A DNA stretch of 64,000 nt from Streptomyces typhae. GTDB taxonomy: Bacteria; Actinomycetota; Actinomycetes; Streptomycetales; Streptomycetaceae. Made by a program: the position numbers and the translations under genes. Location: the NCBI RefSeq assembly GCF_009755605.1, contig NZ_WPNZ01000001.1, forward strand, positions 248,001 through 312,000. The letters are read 5' to 3'. Positions 30,501 to 37,201 of the stretch are shown here, one piece after another. Numbering within the stretch: position 1 is the first letter of the stretch; the number at the start of each line of letters is the position of its first letter. The notes under the pieces were generated by a model, which was not told the DNA's origin, searched no databases, and saw only the letters and a list, made by a program, of their open reading frames with translations.

Positions 30501-31611
30501 CCTCGTCCGGCTCATGGATCTGCCGCTCCAGGAGGTGCAGCACCGTCACGCCCATGGCACCGAGGCCGATCGCGGTGTCCGGCCGAGGCAGTTCCCCGGC
30601 CGTGTCGCCATGGGTGTCGCTGACCACGAGCAGCCGGTCGGTGAGCGTCAGCGCGTCCCTGCCGGACAGGCCGCGCCGTACCTCGGCCGCGTATGCGGAG
30701 CGGCGCCGCAGGTCGGCGCCGCACAGCCGGGCGAGCTGCGTCACGTCCGGTGCGATGCGCCGGGCGGCGACAGGGCCGTCGTACGCCTCCGGGTCGGCCG
30801 TCGGGTCCTGGACGTGCGGCAGCCACTTCGCCCACTCCCACTCCGCCAGCCGTTCGCCCGGCACGCCGAGCGCGATGCCGAGGTCGTCCGGGGCGTGCGC
30901 CACGGCGGTCTGCACCAGCAGGGCGTACGCCACCCTCAGCACGCCCGCACGGTCACCGACGACGCTGACGTTGCCCGCCCGGTCGAGCGGCACGGTGAGC
31001 GGGAAGTCGGGCGCCACGGCGAACCGCGCCTGTAGGGCGCGCGCTTCGTTCAGCATGAACGGGTCCGGCGGCGTGAGCACCCCGCTCCCGCCGTGCTGCC
31101 CGATCACCACCTCTTGTACGGGGACGTCGCCGCAGCCCAGCCGTACGTCGAGGAAGTCCACGTCGGCGCGGCGCCGCTCCCACAGCCTGGCCGGGTCCCG
31201 TACGAGGTCGTACAGCGCCCGCGGCGGCGGATTCAGCAACCGGGCCCGTGCCCGCAGCTCCCTCTCCGCCGCCCCGAGCGCGTCGCGCTGCTCCTCGACG
31301 TACTCCAGGTACCGCTCCCGCTGCGTACGCCGGGTGCGCTGCGCCTTGCCCCGCTGGGACCAGAACAGCGCGACCCCGCCGAGGAGAGCGAAGACCAGCA
31401 CGATCGCGCCGAGAGCGGCGAACTGGCTGTTGCGGACGACGGTCATCATCACGACCGATCCCATGACACCGGCCATCGGCAGAAGCGCCGTGGCGGCGTT
31501 GCCCATCTTGCCCTCGGGGAGGTTGGGCGGAGGTTCGATGGTGCGGCGGGGGGTGGTGTCCGCCGGGGGGCGGGTGGAGCGGGCGGGGCGGTGGACGAGG
31601 CGGGAGGTCAT
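27514..31611 (-). CDS. eccC: Type VII secretion ATPase EccC (fused EccCa-EccCb)
   Basis: 1365 residues. Two N-terminal TM segments (about 40-85) and three FtsK/SpoIIIE ATPase domains. Walker A motifs: GATGSGKSELL (about 508), GGPQSGKTTLL (about 865) and a degenerate GDNECGRTNLL (about 1150). Walker B of domain 1 is LFVVIDEFGEL. It is the motor that recognises ESX substrates at the membrane. ATG 31611 has only a distant GGAG. The open frame continues upstream through Pro/Ala/Glu repeats into the ParA-like gene. The third Walker A has Asn in place of the usual Ser/Thr. Confidence 0.93.
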   Translation of the reverse strand: MTSRLVHRPARSTRPPADTTPRRTIEPPPNLPEGKMGNAATALLPMAGVMGSVVMMTVVRNSQFAALGAIVLVFALLGGVALFWSQRGKAQRTRRTQRERYLEYVEEQRDALGAAERELRARARLLNPPPRALYDLVRDPARLWERRRADVDFLDVRLGCGDVPVQEVVIGQHGGSGVLTPPDPFMLNEARALQARFAVAPDFPLTVPLDRAGNVSVVGDRAGVLRVAYALLVQTAVAHAPDDLGIALGVPGERLAEWEWAKWLPHVQDPTADPEAYDGPVAARRIAPDVTQLARLCGADLRRRSAYAAEVRRGLSGRDALTLTDRLLVVSDTHGDTAGELPRPDTAIGLGAMGVTVLHLLERQIHEPDEVSVRITVDGDHVVVEDLRTPSAGTERFTAQDPVPRPPRAHGLADEVGVAGAEGLARMMAPLRLSAESTAEGTPVSGPVDFPALLGIDDPALLDLKTLWAPRAERDFLRVPIGLDDRHDPVLLDLKESAELGMGPHGLCVGATGSGKSELLRTLVLALTATHSPEDLALVLVDYKGGATFAPFTGLPHVAGVITNLENQADLVERVHTSLAGEITRRQQVLKDAGNVADVGHYAALRERRPALGLEPLPHLFVVIDEFGELITAKPDFIDLFLSIGRIGRSIGVHLLLSSQRIEAGKLKGLETYLSYRLGLRTFSADESRTVLDTADAFQLPPLPGFGYLKVDTSTYTRFKAGYVSGAHRGPVLRADGSDTAGAAGAGPLAWTYPAFNALPADSGAAAEERAPRERETGPTVLSTVVDRLAAAAPPVRRIWLPPLPDAVALDTAAGPLRVSARGLRLDRAEGHLRVPLGVLDDPAKQWQGLWTLDLGVAGGHVAVIGGPQSGKTTLLRTLALSLALTHTPDEVAVYGLDLVGGGLSALAGLPHVGGTASRADRERLARTVAEMTAQLAVREELFRRHGIDSLDRLRTLRSAGQLPELGSTDLVLLVDGFGALREEFADLDDDIAELLKRGGGYGIHVVAGMLRWNDVRIATQSLFGTRVELRLNDPSDSTVDRKLSETLAPGTPGRVLTDGKLFAHTALPRTDGLPDTADLGAALEAAARTVDATWHGEPAAPVRVLPTRLPAARLPSPHAASKAVPIGVDQDTLSPVLLDLFERDQHLLVLGDNECGRTNLLRLVADQLIARHGPDEIVFALFDPRRGLRGAVPEPYRGGYAHNAKLAAALATGIAGELDKRLPEAADPDAPETAEPAFTGPRIVILVDDYDILTTAGQQPLAAFLPYVSSAQDIGLHFVVARRTAGASRALYEPFLTTLRETGTTTLLMSGDRSEGQLLPGLYASPQPPGRGTLARRGHRHQLIQTALAHDPESAEEPKAKKHL

Positions 31612-31914
31612 CGGGGGTGGGGGCTCCTTTGCCTCGGCTGGGGTCTGTGCGTCGGCTGATTGCTTTGGCTCGGCCGGCTTCCGTGTGTCGGCTGGTTGCG
31701 GTGCCTCGCCTGGCTGCTGTGCCTCGGGTGACCTTTGTGCCTCGGCTGGTTGCTGTGCTTCGCCTGGCTTACGTGCCGCGTTTCACTTCTGTGCCTCGCC
31801 TGGCTTCTGTCCTGCGCCTGGCTTCTCTGGCTCGCCTGGCTGCTGTGCTTCGCCTGGTTCCTGTCCCTCGCCTGGCGCCCCTGCTTCAGTCGGCCCGTGC
31901 GTCCCATCTCTGGC
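31612..31914 (-). repeat. About fifteen imperfect 18-bp repeats between parA-like gene and eccC
   Basis: On the plus strand the unit is close to TGCCTCGCCTGGCTGCTG. Because 18 is a multiple of three, the leftward frame of both flanking genes reads through as PGEAQQ-like hexapeptides. Only two stops interrupt it: TGA at 31915-31917, which ends the ParA-like gene, and TGA at 31783-31785. No start codon lies between the second stop and the eccC ATG. Confidence 0.85.
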
Positions 31915-33105
31915 TCACCGCACCTGTACCGCGCGGTGCATCGCCTCGGCGGCGAGGCGGACGGCGGCGTCACGGGCGGCCTTGCCGAGGTGGGTGCCAC
32001 GGATGGGTCCGCCCTGGGCGAGGTGGCGGTCGTACGCGACGGGCACCACGGCCACGCCGGTCTCGCGCAGGTGCGCCGCGGCGGTCTTCAAGTCGAGGGT
32101 CATGTCCGGCGAGTTGGCGGTCAGGGCGACGACGGTGGTGGCCAGCGCGGAGTGCGGCAGCCGGGACAGCCAGTCCAGGACGAGACGGGTGCCGTTCACG
32201 CCCTCCACGGTCATGGGGGCGACGACGACCCGGGCGTGGGCGGTGTCCATCGCGGTACGGGCCACCTCGCCGGGCAGCGTCTCGCAGTCGGCCACGGTCA
32301 CCGCGAAGTAGCGGCGCAGGGCGAGCGTCACGGTCCGGTACGTCGGTACGTCCAGCGGTGCGCCGACCCGGCCCTGGCTCGCCGGCAGGAGCCAGCCACC
32401 GTCCGGCACGGGCACCAGGTAGCCCGTGACGTCGGTCAGCTGCATGGCAGGCGTGAGGATGCGCGCGAGGTCCGCGCAGGACCAGCGGACCGACTCGGCT
32501 CCGAGCCGCACGGGCAGAGTGCCGAGCGCGGCGTCCGCCTCCAGGGCGAGCACCGGGTCGTGCCGGTAGTGGTGGAACGTCCGGCTCAGCAGCGCGGAGA
32601 CGGTGGTCTTGCCGACGCCGCCCCGGATCGACGTCACCGCGATGACCCGGCCGGTGGTGACGGGCTGCTGTACCTCCCGCGCGATCCGCGACTCCTCGGC
32701 GACCTCACGGGCCGCCGAGGAGGTGAGCCTGCGCAGGGCGCGTCCGGTGCGGCGGGGTGCGGAGTCGCCGTGCAGGGGGCGGCCGAGGGCGATGGCGAGG
32801 CGGGGGTCGACTGTGGGGGTGGATTCGGGGGTGGGGGTTCCGGTTCGGGAGGCGGGGGCGGGACCTCGGTCCATGGGGGCGGGTGCTGTCGGCGGGATCG
32901 AATCGCCGTCGGTACCGGCGCTGGTACCAGTAGAAACTTCGATACCGGCGCTGGTACCAGTGTCGGCACCGGCGCTGGTACCAGTAGAAACTTCGGTGCT
33001 GGCACTGGCACCGGCAGGGACATCGGTGCTGCCACTGGCAACACCAGAACTGCCCCCCAACTCCCGCAGCAAGTCCCGCTGCCAGTCCTCCCGTGCCTCA
33101 GTCAT
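31915..33105 (-). CDS. ParA/MinD-like P-loop ATPase of the T7SS-like locus
   Basis: 396 residues. Residues 1-115 are disordered with Thr/Ser/Gly/Ala repeats (VSTGTSAGADTGTSAGIEV, encoded by a DNA minisatellite at 32925-33010). The deviant Walker A is SIRGGVGKTTVSALL (about 157-171), with VLALEADAALGTLPVRLG and later VADCETLPG and MTVEGVNGTRLVLDWL. MinD/ParA-like ATPases in ESX loci resemble EspI and are thought to regulate secretion; this is inference. ATG 33105 lies 11 bp after the eccD stop. Confidence 0.85.
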   Translation of the reverse strand: MTEAREDWQRDLLRELGGSSGVASGSTDVPAGASASTEVSTGTSAGADTGTSAGIEVSTGTSAGTDGDSIPPTAPAPMDRGPAPASRTGTPTPESTPTVDPRLAIALGRPLHGDSAPRRTGRALRRLTSSAAREVAEESRIAREVQQPVTTGRVIAVTSIRGGVGKTTVSALLSRTFHHYRHDPVLALEADAALGTLPVRLGAESVRWSCADLARILTPAMQLTDVTGYLVPVPDGGWLLPASQGRVGAPLDVPTYRTVTLALRRYFAVTVADCETLPGEVARTAMDTAHARVVVAPMTVEGVNGTRLVLDWLSRLPHSALATTVVALTANSPDMTLDLKTAAAHLRETGVAVVPVAYDRHLAQGGPIRGTHLGKAARDAAVRLAAEAMHRAVQVR

Positions 33106-33116
33106 GTCCGGCGTCC

Positions 33117-34487
33117 TCACGCGAAGGTCTCGAGCAGCCGCCCGTACACACCGAACACGCCGAGCGCCAGCGGCACCAGGGCGATGACGCCCAGCGACTC
33201 GAGGCCGTCGCCGATCCTGCGCAGCCGCACCCGTACGTGTTCGGCGGGCCGGACCGCGAGGACGAGGAGAGGAGCGAGGGCGAGCACGACGAGGAGCGCC
33301 AACGGCCCCGTCGTCGCGTCGCCCTGCCCGAGCCACACCCACGCGAGGCGGGCCGTCACGGAAGCGGCGGCGGCGAGGAGCACGACCACCTCGGCGACGA
33401 GGGGGAAGGCTCGCGCGCGCAGCGCGAGGACCAGGGCGGCGTCCGCGGCGAGCAGCACCGACCACACCGTCACCTCGCGCAGGGCGAGCACGCCGGCGGC
33501 ACCGGCCGAGACGGCGAGCGCGACGGTGGCGAGGGCGAGCCCGCGGTGGGTGGCGGCGAGGGCGCTGCCGACCTCGTACCGGCTGACGGAGGCGCCGCCC
33601 GACCGCCGGTCGTCGAGGCCGGAGAGTCCGGAGGCCATGAGGGCGAGGCGGGGCAGCACGCCGAGTACGACGACGGACACGACAGCGAGCACGGCGCCGA
33701 CGCGGTCGAGGAGCTGCCCGCCGTCCTGGAGGCCGAGGACGGCTTCCCACGCGATGCCGCAGGCGGCGAGGGCGCAGCCCCCGACGATTCCACCGCGCCC
33801 GAGGGGGGTGAACCATCCAAGGAGCAGGAGAGCGACGACCAGCACGCCCCCCACTCCCGCCAGTTGCGCGGGCCCGGACCAGCCATGGGCGTGCCCGGCG
33901 GTCCAGACGCCGAAGACGCCGAGCGCGCCGGCGACGGAGACGAGGGTGGTGGCGAGGCCGCGCCGCCCGGCCCGCCCGAGCAGCGCGCCGCCGAGCGCGG
34001 CCACGGCGGCGACGAGGAGGAGCGCCGCTCCCGCGCGGGAGTCGTCGAACTCACCGCGGGCGAGTGCGGCGGCGGCCAGGGCCCACCCCACGGCAGCAGC
34101 CCCGCACACCGCCCGCTGGGACCCCTCGCTCCACCGCCAGGCCCGTACGTCGAGATCGCCGGCGGCTTCGTCGGTGACGTCGTGGACGACGGGTGCCGAG
34201 GGGGCGTCCTCGGCACGCACGAGCCGCAGCACGGCTCCGTCGGCGACACCGGCCGACTCCAGGCTGCTGTCCTGCGCGAGGGCGGAGCCGTCGGCCGCCA
34301 CGAGATACCGCAACTCGGGCCGGGCGCCCACGCGGTCGTCGAGCAGCCGCATCACCTCGGGCAGCAACAGCCCGACGGGCTCCCGGGAAGGCAGCACGAG
34401 ATCGACCCGCCGCCGCTCCCCCACCAGAGTCACCCGGCTCAACGCCACACGCCCCTGGCCACGGCCATGGCCCTGACTTCGGCGCAT
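33117..34487 (-). CDS. eccD: Type VII secretion integral membrane protein EccD
   Basis: 456 residues. The first 95 residues form the YukD/ubiquitin-like domain (LSRVTLVGERRRVDLVLPSR, PEVMRLLDDRVG, LAQDSSLESAGVADGAVLRL). About eleven TM helices follow, the EccD channel topology. The start is ATG 34487; a GTG at 34505 is an alternative with no better ribosome site. It is flanked by the ParA-like ATPase and a one-TM protein in the same direction. Confidence 0.85.
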   Translation of the reverse strand: MRRSQGHGRGQGRVALSRVTLVGERRRVDLVLPSREPVGLLLPEVMRLLDDRVGARPELRYLVAADGSALAQDSSLESAGVADGAVLRLVRAEDAPSAPVVHDVTDEAAGDLDVRAWRWSEGSQRAVCGAAAVGWALAAAALARGEFDDSRAGAALLLVAAVAALGGALLGRAGRRGLATTLVSVAGALGVFGVWTAGHAHGWSGPAQLAGVGGVLVVALLLLGWFTPLGRGGIVGGCALAACGIAWEAVLGLQDGGQLLDRVGAVLAVVSVVVLGVLPRLALMASGLSGLDDRRSGGASVSRYEVGSALAATHRGLALATVALAVSAGAAGVLALREVTVWSVLLAADAALVLALRARAFPLVAEVVVLLAAAASVTARLAWVWLGQGDATTGPLALLVVLALAPLLVLAVRPAEHVRVRLRRIGDGLESLGVIALVPLALGVFGVYGRLLETFA

Positions 34488-34518
34488 TGCCCCCGCGGAT
34501 ATCACAAGTTCGAACCTA

Positions 34519-34860
34519 TCACCGAGAAGAAGCGGACACGGAGGGCGTTTCGGCTGATCCGGAGACCTTCCCCGAAGAGGAAACGGAGGAGTCCGGAACA
34601 GGAGAGCCAGGAACTGAAGAACCGGGAACGGAGGAACCTCCCCCGGGCTTGTCCTTCATCACCCGATGCGAAATGAACGACCACCCCACACAACCGGCAC
34701 ACAGCACGGCGGCGATCACAATCCCACCGATCATCTTCCCCAGCCGCTCGTCCCATCCCCGCCGCTGCCGCTGTCCACCGAAGAGCAGCGCATCACGAAG
34801 CCGCCGCCGCCGGACGGCGACGGATTCCAGAAGCTGACTGTCGTAGTCCTGGGCCGCCAT
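34519..34860 (-). CDS. Small single-TM protein of the T7SS-like operon
   Basis: 113 residues. Charged cytoplasmic N-terminus (ESVAVRRRRLRDALLFGG), one TM (about 44-64, IGGIVIAAVLCAGCVGWSF), then a Ser/Pro-rich tail with GSSVPGSSVPGSPVPDSS repeats. No known domain recognised. It lies between the DUF6177 and eccD genes with spacings of 6 and about 30 bp, so it is likely an accessory membrane component. Confidence 0.7.
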   Translation of the reverse strand: MAAQDYDSQLLESVAVRRRRLRDALLFGGQRQRRGWDERLGKMIGGIVIAAVLCAGCVGWSFISHRVMKDKPGGGSSVPGSSVPGSPVPDSSVSSSGKVSGSAETPSVSASSR

Positions 34861-34866
34861 GGCTAT

Positions 34867-36273
34867 TCACTTCCCGGCCTCGAGATGGCTCATCAGTTTC
34901 TCCAGGTGCTCCCAGCCTGAGTAATCACTGCCGTCGCCGAGCGGATAGTGCAGAGCGGGCGCGGCAGCGGGTCCGAGGGACACCGGGCTGATGTTCATGG
35001 GCGGGCGGCCCGCGTGAGCAAGGCCGATGTCCCGTACCGCGTCGGGGCCGAGGGTGAAAGCCGCCGGTACGGGCGGAGGCTCGAAACGCGGGGGGACGGT
35101 CAGATCGCGTCGGGCGGCACGCAGTGACGTCAGCATGGACATCAGTCCGTGCCCGACTGCCAGAGTCTCGGCGAGGGGCTGGACGGCATCCAGCGGAACG
35201 GGTTCGTCGGCGCCGTAGCCGAGGGTGAGAGTGATCTCTTCCTCGACGCCGGCCGTGGTGCGGGTGACTCCGGTCGTCGCCAGGGCCGGGCACTCGGTGC
35301 CACCCACGGTCAGCAGCCAGGTCGGCCGTGGCGCGCGACTGCGGGCGAGGCCGGTCAACTGGCGCGTCGACCAGGGCAGGCTGATGGGCTCCGCCGTGCC
35401 CCATCCGGCCGGGGGTGCGCCGGTGAGACGACGGAACGCGGCCTCCAGGGCACCGCCGAGAACGAGGCCTTCGTCGGCGTCGTGCCGGGTGCGGAGGTAG
35501 ATGATCAGCTGGCGTTCGCCCGTGTTGGGGACGGGCTTGAAGGAGTCGGCGACTCGGGTGCCGCCGTCCGCGTCGAGGACGGGTGCGAAGGCAGTCCCCT
35601 GCCAGTGGAGTTCGGCGCCGGACAGGCCGTCGTAGTAGCCGGCGCCCGGTCCCTGGACAACCCAACGGTTGGGGTGTCCTTGCAGAGCGATGCGGGTGGG
35701 CAGGGTGAGGGTGGTGTGAGGCGGGGTGACGATCGTCAGGGCGCGGCCGTCGGCGGTGGCGCGGCGCAGGGCGTCGGAGAGCCAGCTGGTCATGGCGACG
35801 ACAGCGCGGTCCTGGATGACGACGGCAGTGTCGTCGGTGAGGGCGTCGACGGCTGGGGGCGTGGCGGCCTGGGCCTCGCCGGATTCGTCCGTAGCCACGG
35901 AGACGACATCGGTGTGTGCCGCCTCCGGAGGCCAGACGGTGCCGCCGAGGACGGTGGCGACGCGTCCGGCAAAGGATCCCGCGAGCCGTTCGGCTTCTTC
36001 GTACGCGGTGGAGGCGCGGGCCTCGGTCCACCAGAACGGGACGTCAGGGAGCCGCACTTCGCGGCCGAGCAACCGTTGGGCCTCTCCGAGGGTGTGCACG
36101 AGGAACGGCGCCTCGACGGAGACCAGCGTTCTCCCGTCGGGCGTGCACAACTGCACGACCGCACCGTCGGCCACCGTACGGACCTCCAGGTCGGGACCAC
36201 CCGCGAACAGCCCGGCCAGCACCGTCTTGGGGTCGGGCATGGTGGGCGTGAGGGCTATGACGTCCCTGGTCAC
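34867..36273 (-). CDS. DUF6177 family protein (T7SS-associated)
   Basis: 468 residues. Begins TRDVIALTPTMPDPKTVLAG. Middle motifs are VVQLCTPDGRTLVSVEAP, VWPPEAAHTDVV, TAVVIQDRAVVAMTSWLSDA and HPNRWVVQGPGAGYYDGLSG; the end is ALHYPLGDGSDYSGWEHL. No catalytic motif is evident. The family is found beside T7SS genes in Streptomyces, so a role in secretion is inferred from context. Start GTG 36273. A broken paralogue follows eccC at the other end of the locus. Confidence 0.75.
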   Translation of the reverse strand: MTRDVIALTPTMPDPKTVLAGLFAGGPDLEVRTVADGAVVQLCTPDGRTLVSVEAPFLVHTLGEAQRLLGREVRLPDVPFWWTEARASTAYEEAERLAGSFAGRVATVLGGTVWPPEAAHTDVVSVATDESGEAQAATPPAVDALTDDTAVVIQDRAVVAMTSWLSDALRRATADGRALTIVTPPHTTLTLPTRIALQGHPNRWVVQGPGAGYYDGLSGAELHWQGTAFAPVLDADGGTRVADSFKPVPNTGERQLIIYLRTRHDADEGLVLGGALEAAFRRLTGAPPAGWGTAEPISLPWSTRQLTGLARSRAPRPTWLLTVGGTECPALATTGVTRTTAGVEEEITLTLGYGADEPVPLDAVQPLAETLAVGHGLMSMLTSLRAARRDLTVPPRFEPPPVPAAFTLGPDAVRDIGLAHAGRPPMNISPVSLGPAAAPALHYPLGDGSDYSGWEHLEKLMSHLEAGK

Positions 36274-36328
36274 AGCGACCCCGCTGCCATGGAGGACGTC
36301 GTTGGCGAGCAGACGGTCGAACCCACCA

Positions 36329-37189
36329 TCAGGTTTCGAACTCCCCTGTCCAAGAGCGCTCCAGCAGTGCTTTCGGAATGTACTCCGACTCCACATCGAT
36401 CGGGAATCCGGCATCGTAAGCAAGGCAGGCGATGGCCAGGGGCCCCAGAGCTATTGCGCCCTGGAGGTCGTTGCTGCGCTCGGCATTCGCCGTCCAGTAC
36501 GCCTTGTGCAACTCCAGAGATTCGGCGAGCGCGGCATTGAACGCCGCATGGTCCTTGCGCAGGAACTGAGCGAACAGGTGGATGGGCTGGTACAGGACGT
36601 TCTGCAGAAGATCTCGCGGCGCGATCGTGGCCACTTCGGGGTAAGAGGCCTCGATCGCGGCCTGCAACTCCTCGAACAGGCCGGGGCGTTCGGTCCAGTA
36701 CATCTGCAGCGCCTCTACCCAGTGGTACACGTACTGGTCACCGTGTGCGCCGGACTCCCGCAGCAAGTCGACGGGGATCTGGCACAGGGCATCCATGCGT
36801 CCCTGCTCCCGGCAGATGATCACGAGCCAGAGCGCAGTCAGCCAGTTACCGGCGTTCGCATAGAACTGCGGACCCGTCGCCAGAACAGTGCGAGGCTCAT
36901 CCATGATCCGGCACTCGACGACACCCTCAGTTGCCCGCGCCGCGGCAAAAGCAGCCGTCCATACCTGCATAGCGGCAACCGTGGCTTCCCACGTCTCCAA
37001 CTCGGAGGCATCGGAGTCGAGCAGGGCCCGGCCCTGGACCAAGGTCAGCGCCTCGTCCAAAGCAAGACCGAAGGCCGTGGCGGACTCGCCGAGACTGTCG
37101 ACGCCTTCTTCCAACTCCTCGGTCAGCTCCCGAAGGGCAGCCGCGTCCAGCGTCCCCGGCCGGACGTGCCGCACTACTCGCGCCGTCAC
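36329..37189 (-). CDS. Imm49 family immunity protein
   Basis: 286 residues, all-alpha, starting TARVVRHVRPGTL. Conserved stretches are TWEATVAAMQVWTAAFAAA, TEGVVECRI, TGPQFYANAGNWLTALWL and LLQNVLYQPIHLFAQFLRKD. Imm49 proteins sit directly after polymorphic toxin genes and neutralise the toxin tip. The upstream gene, 12 bp away, is exactly such a toxin. GTG 37189 has GGGAG six bases upstream. Confidence 0.85.
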   Translation of the reverse strand: MTARVVRHVRPGTLDAAALRELTEELEEGVDSLGESATAFGLALDEALTLVQGRALLDSDASELETWEATVAAMQVWTAAFAAARATEGVVECRIMDEPRTVLATGPQFYANAGNWLTALWLVIICREQGRMDALCQIPVDLLRESGAHGDQYVYHWVEALQMYWTERPGLFEELQAAIEASYPEVATIAPRDLLQNVLYQPIHLFAQFLRKDHAAFNAALAESLELHKAYWTANAERSNDLQGAIALGPLAIACLAYDAGFPIDVESEYIPKALLERSWTGEFET

Positions 37190-37201
37190 TTGACGCTCCC
37201 G

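Noticed and set aside
30023..34476. Long plus-strand frames opposite eccC, the ParA-like gene and eccD
   Set aside because: High third-position GC keeps antisense frames open; none has recognisable domains or ribosome sites.
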